Source of the DNA: Pyropia haitanensis
Taxonomy: Eukaryota > Rhodophyta > Bangiophyceae > Bangiales > Bangiaceae
Direction of reading: 5' to 3'
NCBI GenBank assembly: GCA_008729055.1
Contig: SDUX01000003.1
Span: 1,302,001 to 1,366,000 of the forward strand
Length of the DNA stretch: 64,000 nucleotides
Under the pieces are notes generated by a model that saw only the letters and a program-made list of their open reading frames with translations, was not told where the DNA came from and did not search any database. Each line of letters starts with the position of its first letter. Positions within the stretch are counted from its first letter, which is position 1. Shown here one piece after another: positions 20,218 through 30,099 of the stretch. The translations under genes were made by a program, and so were the position numbers.

Positions 20218-22843
20218 GGCGGCGGGGGAGGGGGGGGGAGGGGGGGGGGGGGGGGCGGGGGGGGGGGGGAACCCACCAGAGGCGATGGCGGCGTCAGCGG
20301 CACGGTGCGGGGAGGGGGGGGGGGGGGAGACGCCGTTGGCGGACCGCCCGCCGGGACGGCCGGCCGGCGGGATCGGGGCGGGGGGGGGGGGGGGGGGGGG
20401 GGGGGGAGCGGGTGGGGGGGGGGTGGTGGCCGTGCCGCTCGAGGTGGCCACCCCGCCACGCGCCGTGCGCGGGCGGCCGCCGCCGCGGTCGCCGCCGCCA
20501 CCAGCGGCGGCGGCGGCCACGCCGGGCGCGCCCCCCCCCCCACCGGCAACGTCAGCGGCGGCGGCGGCGGCGGCGGCGGGGACGGTCGGGACGGCGGCAA
20601 TGGCGGCGCCGCGGGCGGCGCCGCGCGTGCGCACGACGCTGCTGCCCATGGGGGGTGGCGGCGGCGGCCGGCGCGACGGGCGGCGGCCGCGTCGCCGCCC
20701 TCCCCCCCCTCCCACAACGGGTCGGACGGGAGGAGGGGGGCCGCAGGGCGGCGCCTGGGGGGTGGCCGGGGGGTGCCGGGGGGGCGCGGACCCCTCCCCT
20801 GTCCCGGCGGCGGCCGGCGCACCCCCCCCCCCCCCCCCCCCGCCAGGCCCCCCCCGTCCCCCCTCCCCCCCACCGCCGCCGCGCGCGGTCCGCCCGCGGG
20901 CCGCCGCGGCGCGCCGCGCACCCGCCGCCGCTGCCGCCGCCGCCGCCGCGGCGGCCAGCGTGCCGCCGCGGCCGCCCCGCGCGGCCGCCGCGGCGGCCGG
21001 CCGCGCCGCGGCGGCGGCGGCGGGTGCGGCGGCGGCGGCGGCGCCGCGGCGGCGCGGGCGCTTGATGAGCCGCGCCGCGCGGGGATGGGCGCGGGGGGTG
21101 CCGCCGCGCGCCGCCGCGCGCGCCGGCCCAGGCGCGTGCCGCCGCGGCGCCGCGCGGTCGTCCCGGCGGCTGCGGCCGCCGCCGCTTTCCCTGCGGGGGG
21201 GGGCGCCGCCGCCACGAGGGCGGGGGGGGGGGGGGGAGGGGGGGGGGGGGGGGAGCGGGAGCGCGCGCGTCCCGTCCCACCGGCGGGGGCTCGGGGCCAG
21301 TCCCTCCCCCCCCCCCCGCCACCGTGCACCCCCCCCCCCCCCCCCCTTTCCACCCTCCCCCCGGCACGGCAATGGCAACCGCACGCAGCGCCGCTCCAAA
21401 CCCCCTCCCCCCCAGCCGCCATCCCATTCGGCACCCCCCCCCACCCGCGGCGGCCGGCCGCCACCACCGCCCTTTTGCCCAGCAGCCGCGCCGCGGCGGC
21501 GCCGCGCGGCCGCCCGCCCGTCGCGCAGACGACACCCGCCGCGCCGGCGGCGGCCGCGGCCGTGTGCGCCGCGTCCCGCGCCGGACGGGACGGCGGCGGC
21601 CGCGGGAGTGCGCCGTCGTGTGGACGGGGGGGGGAGAGTGGGGGGGGGCGGGGGGGGGGGGGGTGGTGCCGCCCCGCCGCGGCGGGTGCCGAGCCCCCGT
21701 GGGGGGGGGGGAAGGTCCCGCCGCGTCCACGCGCGGGCGGCTACGTCCAGGGGGGGAGGCGCGGCGCGCGGCGGTGGTGGCGGCGGTGGCGCGGCCGCCG
21801 CGGCGGCCCGCGCGCCGCGGCGGCGCCGTGCGGGGGGGGGGGGGGGCGGCCGCCGCCGCCGGCACCACGTCGGTGGCGGTGAGCCGCCGGCGCGACGCGC
21901 TGCTCGTCGCGGGTGGCCACCCTCACTGCCCGGGGGGGGTGGGAGCACGGTGGTGTGTTGGCCGCCGCCGCTCGGGCGGCGCCGCCGTCCCCGCGTCTCG
22001 CCGTGTGCGTGCGACCCGCCCGTGACCCGTGTGTACGACCGCCCGTGACCCGTGTGGAGCCGCCGCGGGTCGCGGCCGCCGCCGCCGCCGCCGCCGCCGG
22101 CAGCGACGGCGGCCACCCCACACGCGGCGTGACCGGCACCCCGCCCGCGCGCGCCGTCCCGCGGCAGGTGGTAACGGCGGGCGGCGGCGGCGGCGGCGGC
22201 GGCGGCGCCGCCGCCGCCGCCGCCGCCGGCCGCCGGCCGCCGCGGCAGCGTCGGGCGGCCGCCGCGGCAGCGTCGGCCGGCCGCCGCCGCCGCCGTGCAC
22301 GGCGCGCGCGCCCATTGCCGCGGCGGCAGCACGCGCGGCGGCGGCGGCCGCGGCGGGCGGGCGCGCGCGCCCGCCGCGCGCCGCGCGCGGCGACGGCGCG
22401 GCGCGGTGCGGCGGCGGGGCCGGCCGGCTCGCCTCGTAGCGCAAAAAACAAAAAAAAACAAAAAAAAAAAGAGCAGAAAACGGGTCTGCGGATCCATGGC
22501 GGCGCGCCCCGCGGGCGGGATCCGCGACCGGGTGAGTGGGTGGCTCGCCGCGCCGCCCCGCGCGGGCGGGGATACCCGCCGCCGACCCGCCCTGCCCCCC
22601 CCCGCCAGACGCCTGCCATCGCCGTGTACCGCCTGGGCGCCCACCGCCCGCGGCACGCCCACCGCGGCACGCACGCACACCCCACCGCCGGCGCTCCCCC
22701 CCCCCCCCCCCCCCACCCCCTTTCACGCCCTGTCTCTGTGCGCGTCGCGCACACACCGCCGCCGCGGCGGCGGCGGCCGCCCCCCCCCCAGCCGGTGTCC
22801 ACCCCCGCCGCGCCGGCGCGGGTGCGGCCGCCGCGTCGCGGCC
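20218..22843. other. Extreme G/C homopolymer region, no assignable gene
   Basis: This stretch is made mostly of runs of G or C 8-20 bases long and of (CCG)n or (GGC)n. Both strands stay open for long distances, but only as Pro/Gly/Ala/Arg polymers. It may contain the 5' part of the minus-strand ORF ending at 18433. A sudden A-rich tract at 22441-22480 (cgcaaaaaacaaaaaaaaac and more) lies about 370 bases before the helicase start and may be promoter-related. Confidence 0.4.
22441..22480. repeat. A-rich tract
   Basis: About 40 bases of almost pure A on the plus strand within DNA that is otherwise over 80% GC. On the minus strand it would read as a Phe/Leu run behind an ATG at about 22496, which mimics a signal peptide. 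I treat that as coincidence. The tract may lie in a nucleosome-free promoter of the downstream helicase. Confidence 0.5.
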
Positions 22844-22983
22844 ATGGCGCCGCGGCGGGCGGCGGGCGGCGGCGGCGCCCCCCCCCCCCCCCCCCCCCCC
22901 CGCGGTGCGGCGTCCCCCCAGCGGCCGCCGCGGCGGCACCTCCTCCACCCCCCACGGGGGTGGCGGCGGCGGCGGCACCCGCC

Positions 22984-23029
<46 letters not shown>

Positions 23030-24105
23030 GGCGGGACGCGGCCGCGGCGGCGCGGGAGCTCCTCGCCGACGCGGCGGCGCTGCTGCCGGCCGGCAGCCTC
23101 CCCCCCGCCGCCGCCGCCGCCGCTGCCGCCGTCACCGCCGCCGACGCTGCCGCCGCCGCCGCCGCTGCCGCCGCCTCCGCCGCCACGCCGGCGGCGGGGG
23201 CGTCGCCGACGGCGGCGACGGCGGCGGCGGCGGCGGCGGCCGCCGCCGCCGCCGCGGCGGCGCGCCTCGCCCCCGCCGCCGCCGCGACGGCGGTGGTGGT
23301 ATCCGCGGCGGCGGCGGCGGCGGCGCTGCCTCCCCCCCCCGCCGTCGCGGCGTTTTTTCCGTACGCCCTCGACGGCTGGCAGGCCGCGGCGGTCGCGGCG
23401 GTGTCGGCGGGCGGCGACGTCCTCGTCGCCGCCCACACGGGGACGGGCAAGACCGCGGTTGCCGAGTGGGCCATCGCCCGCGCGGTGGGCATGGCGGGAA
23501 CGGGCGGCGGCAGCGGCGGCGACGGCGGCGGCGACGGCGGCGGCGGCGGCGGCGGCGGCGGCCGCGCGCTGTACACCACCCCCGTCAAGGCGCTGAGCAA
23601 CCAAAAAGCGGTGGAGCTGGGCCGCCGCTTTGGCCGCACCCGCGTCGGCCTCTCCACGGGGGACGTCAAGGTGCACGAGCGCGCGCCGGTCGTCGTCCTC
23701 ACCACCGAGATCCTCCGCAACGCCCTCGGCCGGGGCGGCGGCGGTTGCGGGGGGCGCCGCCGCCGCCGCCGCCGCGGCTGCCGTCACGACCACCGCCGCC
23801 GCCGTGGCGCCGACGGCTGGGGCGACGGCGCCGCCGGCGGGGCGGACGACGACCTGATGGCGGGCGTGCGCGTCGTCATCCTCGACGAGGTGCACATGAT
23901 TGACGACGCGGAGCGCGGGGTGGTGTGGGAGTCGGTCATCCTGTCGCTCCCGCCGCGGGTGCAGCTGGTCATGCTGTCCGCGTCGGTGGGCAACGCGGGG
24001 GAGCTCGCCGCGTGGGTCGGCGCCGCCCGCCGCCGCGCCTGGGGGGGGTGGCGGTCCCCGGCCGCCGCCGCCGCCCCAGCCGCCGCCCCCGCCGCGCCCG
24101 GCGCG

Positions 24106-24137
<32 letters not shown>

Positions 24138-24642
24138 TGGCGGTGCCCCCCCGACCACGTCCCCCCCCCCGCCGCCTCCTCCACCCCCTCCCCTGCCTCC
24201 CCCTCCGGCACGCCCCCCCCCCCCCTGCCCGTCACGGTCGTCACCACCGCCGCCCGCGTCGTCCCCCTCACCGTCTCGGTCCTCGTCCCGCACGGCGCGG
24301 CCCGCGCCGCGCGCGTCTCCGAGACGACCCTCATCCCCGCCGCCGCCGGCGCCGTCGACCGCGCCGCGTACGCGCGGGCGGTGGCGCCCGCCGCGGCGCG
24401 GCGGGCGCTGCTGGGGGGGGGAAGGGCGGCGGCCGCGCCTACGCCGCCGCCGTCGCGCACCTGGTCGCGCGGCGGCGGACGCCCGCGATCTTTTTTTTGT
24501 TTGCGCGCGCCGCCGTTGACGCGGCGGCGGCGGGGCTGCTCGCGGCGGGGGAAGGGGGTGGGGGGGGGGATGGCGACGGCACGGGGGGAGGGGGTGGGGG
24601 GGGGGGGGGGGGGCGGGGGGGCGACCGCCAAACCCGGACGAT

Positions 24643-24673
<31 letters not shown>

Positions 24674-27397
24674 ACGGCGGCGCTCCGCCCGCCCCCCTGG
24701 ACTTGCTTGCCGACCGCCCGTCGGCCCGCGCGGCGGTCGACGCGGCCATCGCGACGGTCCTCGCCGCCCTCCCCCACCCCGACCGGCACCTCCCGCAGGT
24801 CACTGCCGTCACCGCCGCCCTCCGCCGCGGCGTCGGCACCCACCACGCCGGCCTCCTCCCCGCCCTCAAAGAGCTCGTCGAGTCGACGTTTGCCGCGGGC
24901 GCGACGCCCGTCCTCTTTGCCACCGACACGTTTGCGGTGGGCGTCCACGCGCCCGCCCGGTCGGTCGTGTTTGCCGCGCTGGCCAAGCACGTGGGGGGGG
25001 TGGCCACGCCGCTGAGCCGCCGCGAGGTGGACCAGATGGCGGGGCGGGCGGGGCGGCGGGGGTACGACGCCGCGGGCTACGTGTCCGTGCTGGTGGCGTA
25101 CGGCCGCAAGCCGCCGGCGGGGGGGGAGGTGAGCCGCCTGTTTGGGACGCGGGGGGGGGGGGGGTGGGGGGGGGCGGGGGGGGGGACGACGTGGTCAGCC
25201 GCTACGTGTGTGAGTACCCGGCGCTGCTGCAGTGGGCGGCACGGGCGGAAGAGGCGCGGGTCGGGCGCCATGGTCGCCCCCGTGGCGGGGCTGCGGCCGA
25301 CGGCGGCGGCGGTGACGGCCACACGAAGGGGGGCGGCAGCGGCAACGGCAGCGGCAACGGCAGCGGCAACGGCAGCGGCAACGGCAGCGGCAACGGCAGC
25401 GGCAACGGCAGCGGCCGTGGTGCGGCGGCAGGCGGCGGCGGCGGCGGCGGCGACGGCCAGACGATAGGGAGCGGCAGCAGCAACGGTTGCGGCAACGGCG
25501 GCAGCAACGGCAACGGCAGCGGCGGCAGCGGCGGCAGCGGTGCGGCGGCGGCAGCGGCGGCGGCGGTGGCGCCCACGCTCGACCACCTCTTTGGGTCCAC
25601 GTTTGGGAGCTTCCGCCACACCCTCCTCCGCGACCGCGCGGCGGCGCTGCTGGCGGCCACGGCCGCCGCGCCGGCCGGTGGCGGCCTGCCGCCCGTCGTC
25701 GCCGCCGGCGTTGCCGCGCTCGCCGCGCCGCGGCTGCCGCCGCCGACGGCGGCGCTCGCGGCGGCCGCGCACCAGCAGCTGGACGTGCTCGAGGCGCTCG
25801 GCTACGTCACCCCCCCGCCGCGGGCGCCCCCCCCCGGTGGCGGCGGCGACGCGGCCGTCGTCGGCCAGGGTGGCGGCGGCGACGCGGCCGTCGTCGGCCA
25901 GGGTGGCGGCGGCGGCGCCCCCCCCCCCCCCCGCCCCCCCCCCCGCCTCACCCGCGCCGGCCGCGCCGCCCTCGCGGTCACCACCGCCCACCCCCTCCTC
26001 GTCACCGAGGCCGTCCACGGCGCCTCTGGCGCGGCGCTGTCCCGGCTCCCGCCCCCCCTCGCCGCCGCCATCCTGTCCGCCCTCACCACCCGCTGGCGCG
26101 GGGGCCCCCCCGCCGCGCGCGCGGCGGGCGGCCTCGCCGCCCGTGGCTCCCCCGCGGGGCGGGCGCAGCGGGCGGTGCTCGCCGCCGCGCAGCGGGTGCA
26201 CGCGGCCGAGGCGGCGGCGGGGGTGTGCGGCGACGCGCCCGACGGGTGCCTGGTGCGGGCGCTCAACTGGGGGCTGACGCCGGCGGTGGCGGCGTTTTTG
26301 GGGGGGGGGGCGCCGCCGCCGCGGTCGCGCCGCCCGCCGGCGGGGCGGCCGGCCTGCCCGCCGCGGCCGCCGTGGACGCGGCCGTGCCGGCGGGGGTGGT
26401 GGCGGCGGCGGCGGCGGTGGGGGGGGGGGTGCCGCCGGGGGAGCTGGTGTACAACCTGCGGCGGCTGGGGGAGCTGCTGCGCGAGGCGGTGGCGGCGGTG
26501 GAGGTGGGGGGGGGGGGGGGGGGGAGCAGCACGTGCTGGCGCGGGTGCTCCGCGACGCGCTCGCGCGGCTGCGGTGGCGGGGGGAGGGGGGGGGGGGGGG
26601 GGGGGGGCGCCTCTCGGGGGGGGGGTACCCCTGGCACGGACCGCCGCGCCGGTGGCCGCCGGTGGTGCCGCCGTCGACGGGGAAGACGGCGGTGGTGGCG
26701 GCACGGGCGGCGAGGGGGGGGTGTGGTGGGCGGCGGCGGGGCCGGCGGCGACGGCGCGGCCCGCCCGGGCAGGGGTGGCAACGGGGGCGGCGGCGTCACC
26801 AATGGCGATGGCAACGGCAGCGGCGCCACCAATGGCGATGGCAACGGCAGCGGCGCCACCAATGGCGATGGCAACGGCAGCGGCAGCGGCAATGGCGACA
26901 GCGGCGATGACGGCGCCGCCGACCCCCTCCCCCCCGCGGCGCCCTCGCTGGTCTTTGGCGACTGCCTCCTCCGGCGGCTGGCGGCGGTCATCGACGCGGT
27001 GCCAAGGTCCCCCCCCCCCCCCCCCCCCCCTTACCCGTCGACGTGCGCCACGCCGACGACAACCTCCCCACCGAAACGCTCGACTGGGACGCGGCCGCGC
27101 CCGCCACCGCGGCGGGCGGCGGCGGTGGGGGTGGTGGGCGCGGCGGCCGGGTCCGCGCGGCCGGCCGGCCGGCGGTGCGGGCGGCTCGTCGTCTGACGAG
27201 GACGGCCACCTGATTGGCGGCGGCGTCCGCCGCACGCGCGTCGCGGGCGTCTACCGCGGCCGCGCCGTGACGGACGGCTACGACGAGGGCGGCGGCGGCG
27301 TCGCCGCGACGGCGCTCGAGGAGGACGTGGAGGACGCGGCGTGGGGGGTCGTCGACCGCGGGTTTGTGCCCGTCTCGTCAGAGGACGAGGACGAGGA

Positions 27398-27431
<34 letters not shown>

Positions 27432-27620
27432 CACGGCGGTGGGCCCCCGCCGCGACGAGCCACGCACCCGTGGCGGGGGCGTGGCACCGACAAGGAGGGG
27501 GGGGGGGGCGGGCAGCGCCCCCGTGGCGGCAGTGACGATGACACCAGCGACGACGACGGCGGCAGCGACAGCAGCGGGGCGCTGAGCGGCATTTCTGATG
27601 GGGACGGCTTTGGCTTTTGA
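22844..27620 (+). CDS. Ski2-like DExH-box RNA helicase (HelY/ISE2-like), frame-broken at homopolymer runs
   Basis: All core motifs of Ski2-family helicases appear in order but in three frames. Motif I AHTGTGKT (23431-23454); Ia TPVKALSNQK (about 23578); GLSTGDVKV and LTTEILRN; II DEVH followed by DDAERGVVWE (from 23884); III LSASVGN (23973); then, after frame changes, IFFLFARAA, HHAGLLPALKELVESTF, motif V FATDTFAVGVHAPAR (24915) and motif VI QMAGRAGRRGYD (25032). C-terminal DSHCT-type pieces follow (CLVRALNWGLTPAVAAFLGG, ELVYNLRRLGELLREAV), then an acidic tail ending SGISDGDGFGF. Frame changes fall at C 22878-22901, C 24213-24225, G 24413-24421, G runs at 24560-24612, G runs at 25150-25180, and near 26300, 26515, 26590, 26715, 27020 and 27180. 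The Ala-rich N-terminus after the ATG may be an organelle leader. Plastid ISE2 or bacterial HelY-like is the closest sense; this is not proven. Confidence 0.85.
25332..25412 (+). repeat. 12-bp tandem repeat (ggcagcggcaac) inside the helicase gene
   Basis: About six and a half near-perfect copies of a 12-base unit encode (GSGN)n. They lie between motif VI and the C-terminal domain of the helicase, where a flexible insertion is tolerated. The unit is a multiple of three, so expansion would keep frame. Confidence 0.8.
26798..26886 (+). repeat. 30-bp tandem repeat encoding TNGDGNGSGA
   Basis: Three almost identical 30-base copies (accaatggcgatggcaacgg...) lie near the 3' part of the helicase gene. 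In the frame that continues to LVFGDCLLRRLAAVID they encode TNGDGNGSGA, again a frame-preserving Gly/Asn linker. Confidence 0.8.
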
Positions 27621-28196
27621 CGTGGGGGGTGGGGTGGGATGCTGGCGCTGGCCGTCTGTACAGTTGAGTGGCTGCAAGCCAGCTACGCCGCATGACCGGT
27701 GTGACTGGCCTGGAGGAGCTGCACCGGCCTCCCTCTGCCCGTGTGTCCTTTTTTTTTCCTGTATTGTGTCTTTTGTTCTTCTCTTTCGTCCCGTTGCCTT
27801 GGCCAGGACTGCGGGTCGTTGGACAATCAAGCCACGTTTGGCGTATCGGCCGCACGGAAACTTGCCAGCGTGAAGCGTTCAGAAAAACGATGAAAAGTGT
27901 TACCCGGATCACTTTTTCGCTTCTGGGGTGCAACGTGAATATGTATTGTGCTTTCTCAACTGTGTCCAATGTTGTCAAAATCACGATCAAAATTTTGTAT
28001 AGGAGACAGACTCTCGGCCATCCATTGAGCCGAGATTGACCCATTGGCCAATGGGAAAGTGACTCGTACCCAATCTTCCCTTTGATCAAATCAACGAGAA
28101 TTGAGAACACAGCAACTTTCAAACAAGAATGGAAAGTATCGGCCGCTCCCGCGCATGCTCCTGGAGCTGCCCGTTGTCTGCTCTGAACCTTGGAAA
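27621..28196. other. Intergenic (0.58 kb), relatively A/T-rich
   Basis: Downstream of the helicase stop the composition falls sharply to near 50% GC. It includes T-rich tracts (cctttttttttcctgtattg at about 27749) that probably mark the helicase 3' end. No gene is visible. It abuts the left tip of the large inverted repeat. Confidence 0.5.
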
Positions 28197-28200
28197 CTCT

Positions 28201-28224
28201 AGGGTTGACGGGCCCGTCAACCCT
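28201..28224. repeat. 24-bp perfect palindrome, left tip
   Basis: The half-site agggttgacggg is followed directly by its reverse complement cccgtcaaccct. The same palindrome closes the other end of the element at 31817-31840. Terminal position and perfect conservation suggest a recombinase or transposase recognition end, which is inference. Confidence 0.9.
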
Positions 28225-28225
28225 G

Positions 28226-28258
28226 GCGTCAAGGCTGCGTCAAGGCTGCGTCAAGGCT
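28226..28258. repeat. 3 x 11-bp subterminal direct repeats (gcgtcaaggct)
   Basis: Three uninterrupted copies follow the terminal palindrome, and the mirror-image set is at the right end (about 31783-31815). Subterminal short repeats of this kind are common in DNA transposons as protein-binding sites. Confidence 0.8.
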
Positions 28259-29919
28259 GCACCCGGAGATTGGCAGTCGGAGATGTACTTCACCGATTGG
28301 GTATTTTGGGTGTGGACCTCGGAACTGCGGTGGCAGCGCGCACCAGGGCGGCGCTGCCGCCGCCGCTCCCGCCACCGCCGCCCCCGCAGGCGGCTGCCCC
28401 TGCCCCCCCCGCCGCCGCCACGGTCGCAGCCGGGTGCCCCCGCCGACGTGTCCGCGGGTGCCCCCGCCCCCACCGCGGCTGCTGCCGCCCCCACCGCGGC
28501 TGCTGCCGCTCCCCCCGCGGCTGCGCCGCCCCCGCCACGGGCAGCCACCCCAGCCCCCCATGCCGCGAGCTGCCCCCCCTGCACCCCTGCCACGCGCTGC
28601 GCCCCCCGCCACCCTGGCCCACACCCGCCGCCACCGCGGCTGCCGCGGCTGCCGCGGGGGGCGGCCGCGGCCGCCGCGGCCGCCGCCGCCGCCGCCCGCC
28701 GCCCACCGCCGCCGCGGCCGCCGCGGCCGCCGCGGCTGCCGCGGCGGGCGGCCGCGGCCGCCCGCCGCCACCGCCGCCGCCGCTCCCGCCGCCGCCGTCG
28801 CCGCCCCCGCCGCCGGCCGCCACCGCCGCGGCAGCCGCGGCGGGCGGCCGCGGCCGCCCGCCACCGCCGCCTCCGCCCCCGCCACTGCGGGCAGCTGCTG
28901 GCCCGGCTGCCGCCCCCTCCGCCGCGGCCCGCACCGCGGCCGCCCCCACCGGGTTGCTGCCGCCCGGCTGCCGCTGCCGCCGCCGCCGTTGCTGCCGGCC
29001 GCCGCGAGCGGGCTGCCGCGGCCAGCGGGCTACCGCCGCCTGCCTTTCGCCGTCAATCGCGGGCTTTCTTTGTCGGCTGCCTCTGCCGCCACCGCTCGCT
29101 ATCGCCGCTGCCGCGGCCCCCGCCGCCGCAGTGGCGGCTGGCGCCGCCGCCCCCGCCCTCGCGGCGGCGGCAATGGCTGCCGCCGCCGCCCCCTCCCGCC
29201 GCTGCCCCCGTGGCGGCAGCGGCCGCCGCCATGCGGGGGAGGGGTGACCAGCCACGCTGCTTGCACGCAGAGGTATTTGAAAAAACTTATAAGCCGCGAT
29301 TATTTGATGTGGATACAAAAGTACACACACCTCAGACTTGATACACATCTCGCGGCCTGTTTGGCGAATCTAGTGTCCCGTACGTCTGGTCTGATAGGCT
29401 GTCACACGATTTGAACTGCGAATCTGTAACAATCAATACTGAACTTACTCCTGATGGACATGAGAGTACCACATTTGGAAGAACACCCATCCTGGTCAAC
29501 GACTGGCAACTCCCCAACTGCTGAAGCGCCGGCGTCCGACGCCCCCCTCCACCCCGCCCGGTCGCCCGCTTCACCATTTCCTGGCCACCCAGCACGCCAG
29601 GTGGATACACACAAGCCAGTTTTACTTGTTCTATTCAGTTGTGCGTGCGGGTCTGCACACGTCTGGTAGAGCAGAGCCCCCAAAGAACCCATGAACGGAC
29701 ATAATGCAATCACCATCCCCCTCGGTTACGCCGCTCGGGGGCGCTGCTGACGGAGAAACAATGTCTAGATCTGATAGCTGTAGTTTTTGAAGGATGAGAG
29801 CACTGTGGGGCGTTGGACGGCCTGTCGCGGCTACCTGTCCAGAATGGACACTTTGGGGGTCTGTATGACCCACTTCCCGACGTTTGCGAAACCTTCTGAG
29901 CACATAGTCGTGCTCAGCG

Positions 29920-30099
29920 TCATTGACTTAGTTTGATGGGAACAGCTTGGGAAATTTTTGCTTCACTGTCTGAAACGCGTTGTAGCGGGGTGTGACGCGT
30001 TGCACCAAAGTGTGCGCAGGGCACTTCACCACGTGCAACACGAGTCAGTGACCACTTCACCAACTTTTCTAAACCATGCTCAATCGACTAAACCGACAT
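29920..30099. other. 180-bp spacer (loop) of the inverted repeat
   Basis: Unique A/T-richer sequence between the arms. The base of the loop on the left side carries an internal hairpin (ctgagcac-atagtc-gtgctcag as read on the minus strand); the right copy has one mismatch. No gene is seen. Confidence 0.8.

Larger units (their letters stand above)
28197..29919. repeat. Left arm of a 3.6 kb inverted repeat (foldback element)
   Basis: This arm is the reverse complement of 30100-31842, with about 20 bases of net length difference and scattered substitutions. Its outer tip starts ctct followed by a perfect 24-bp palindrome at 28201-28224 (half-site agggttgacggg), then three 11-bp direct repeats gcgtcaaggct at 28226-28258. 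The outer half is a Pro/Ala-type (CCG)-rich low-complexity sequence (28360-29230). The inner half (29250-29919) is much more A/T-rich and non-repetitive. Open frames in it encode no transposase I can recognise. Comparison with the right arm shows one 21-base unit (ccgcggctgctgccgccccca-type) present twice here and three times there, so the arms have diverged since duplication. Confidence 0.9.

Noticed and set aside
22441..22500. Minus-strand ATG followed by a Phe/Leu-rich stretch that resembles a signal peptide
   Set aside because: The hydrophobic residues come only from an A-rich tract read backwards, and what follows is Arg/Pro polymer without a domain.
28201..28224. agggtt / aaccct at the element tips as telomere-like repeats
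   Set aside because: Only a single unit is present inside a palindrome; there is no tandem array.
28129..29341. Long plus-strand open frames inside the left arm (Pro/Ala/Arg-rich)
   Set aside because: All frames are open because of (CCG)-rich sequence, and the same frames are mirrored in the right arm. No motif, so treated as repeat rather than gene.
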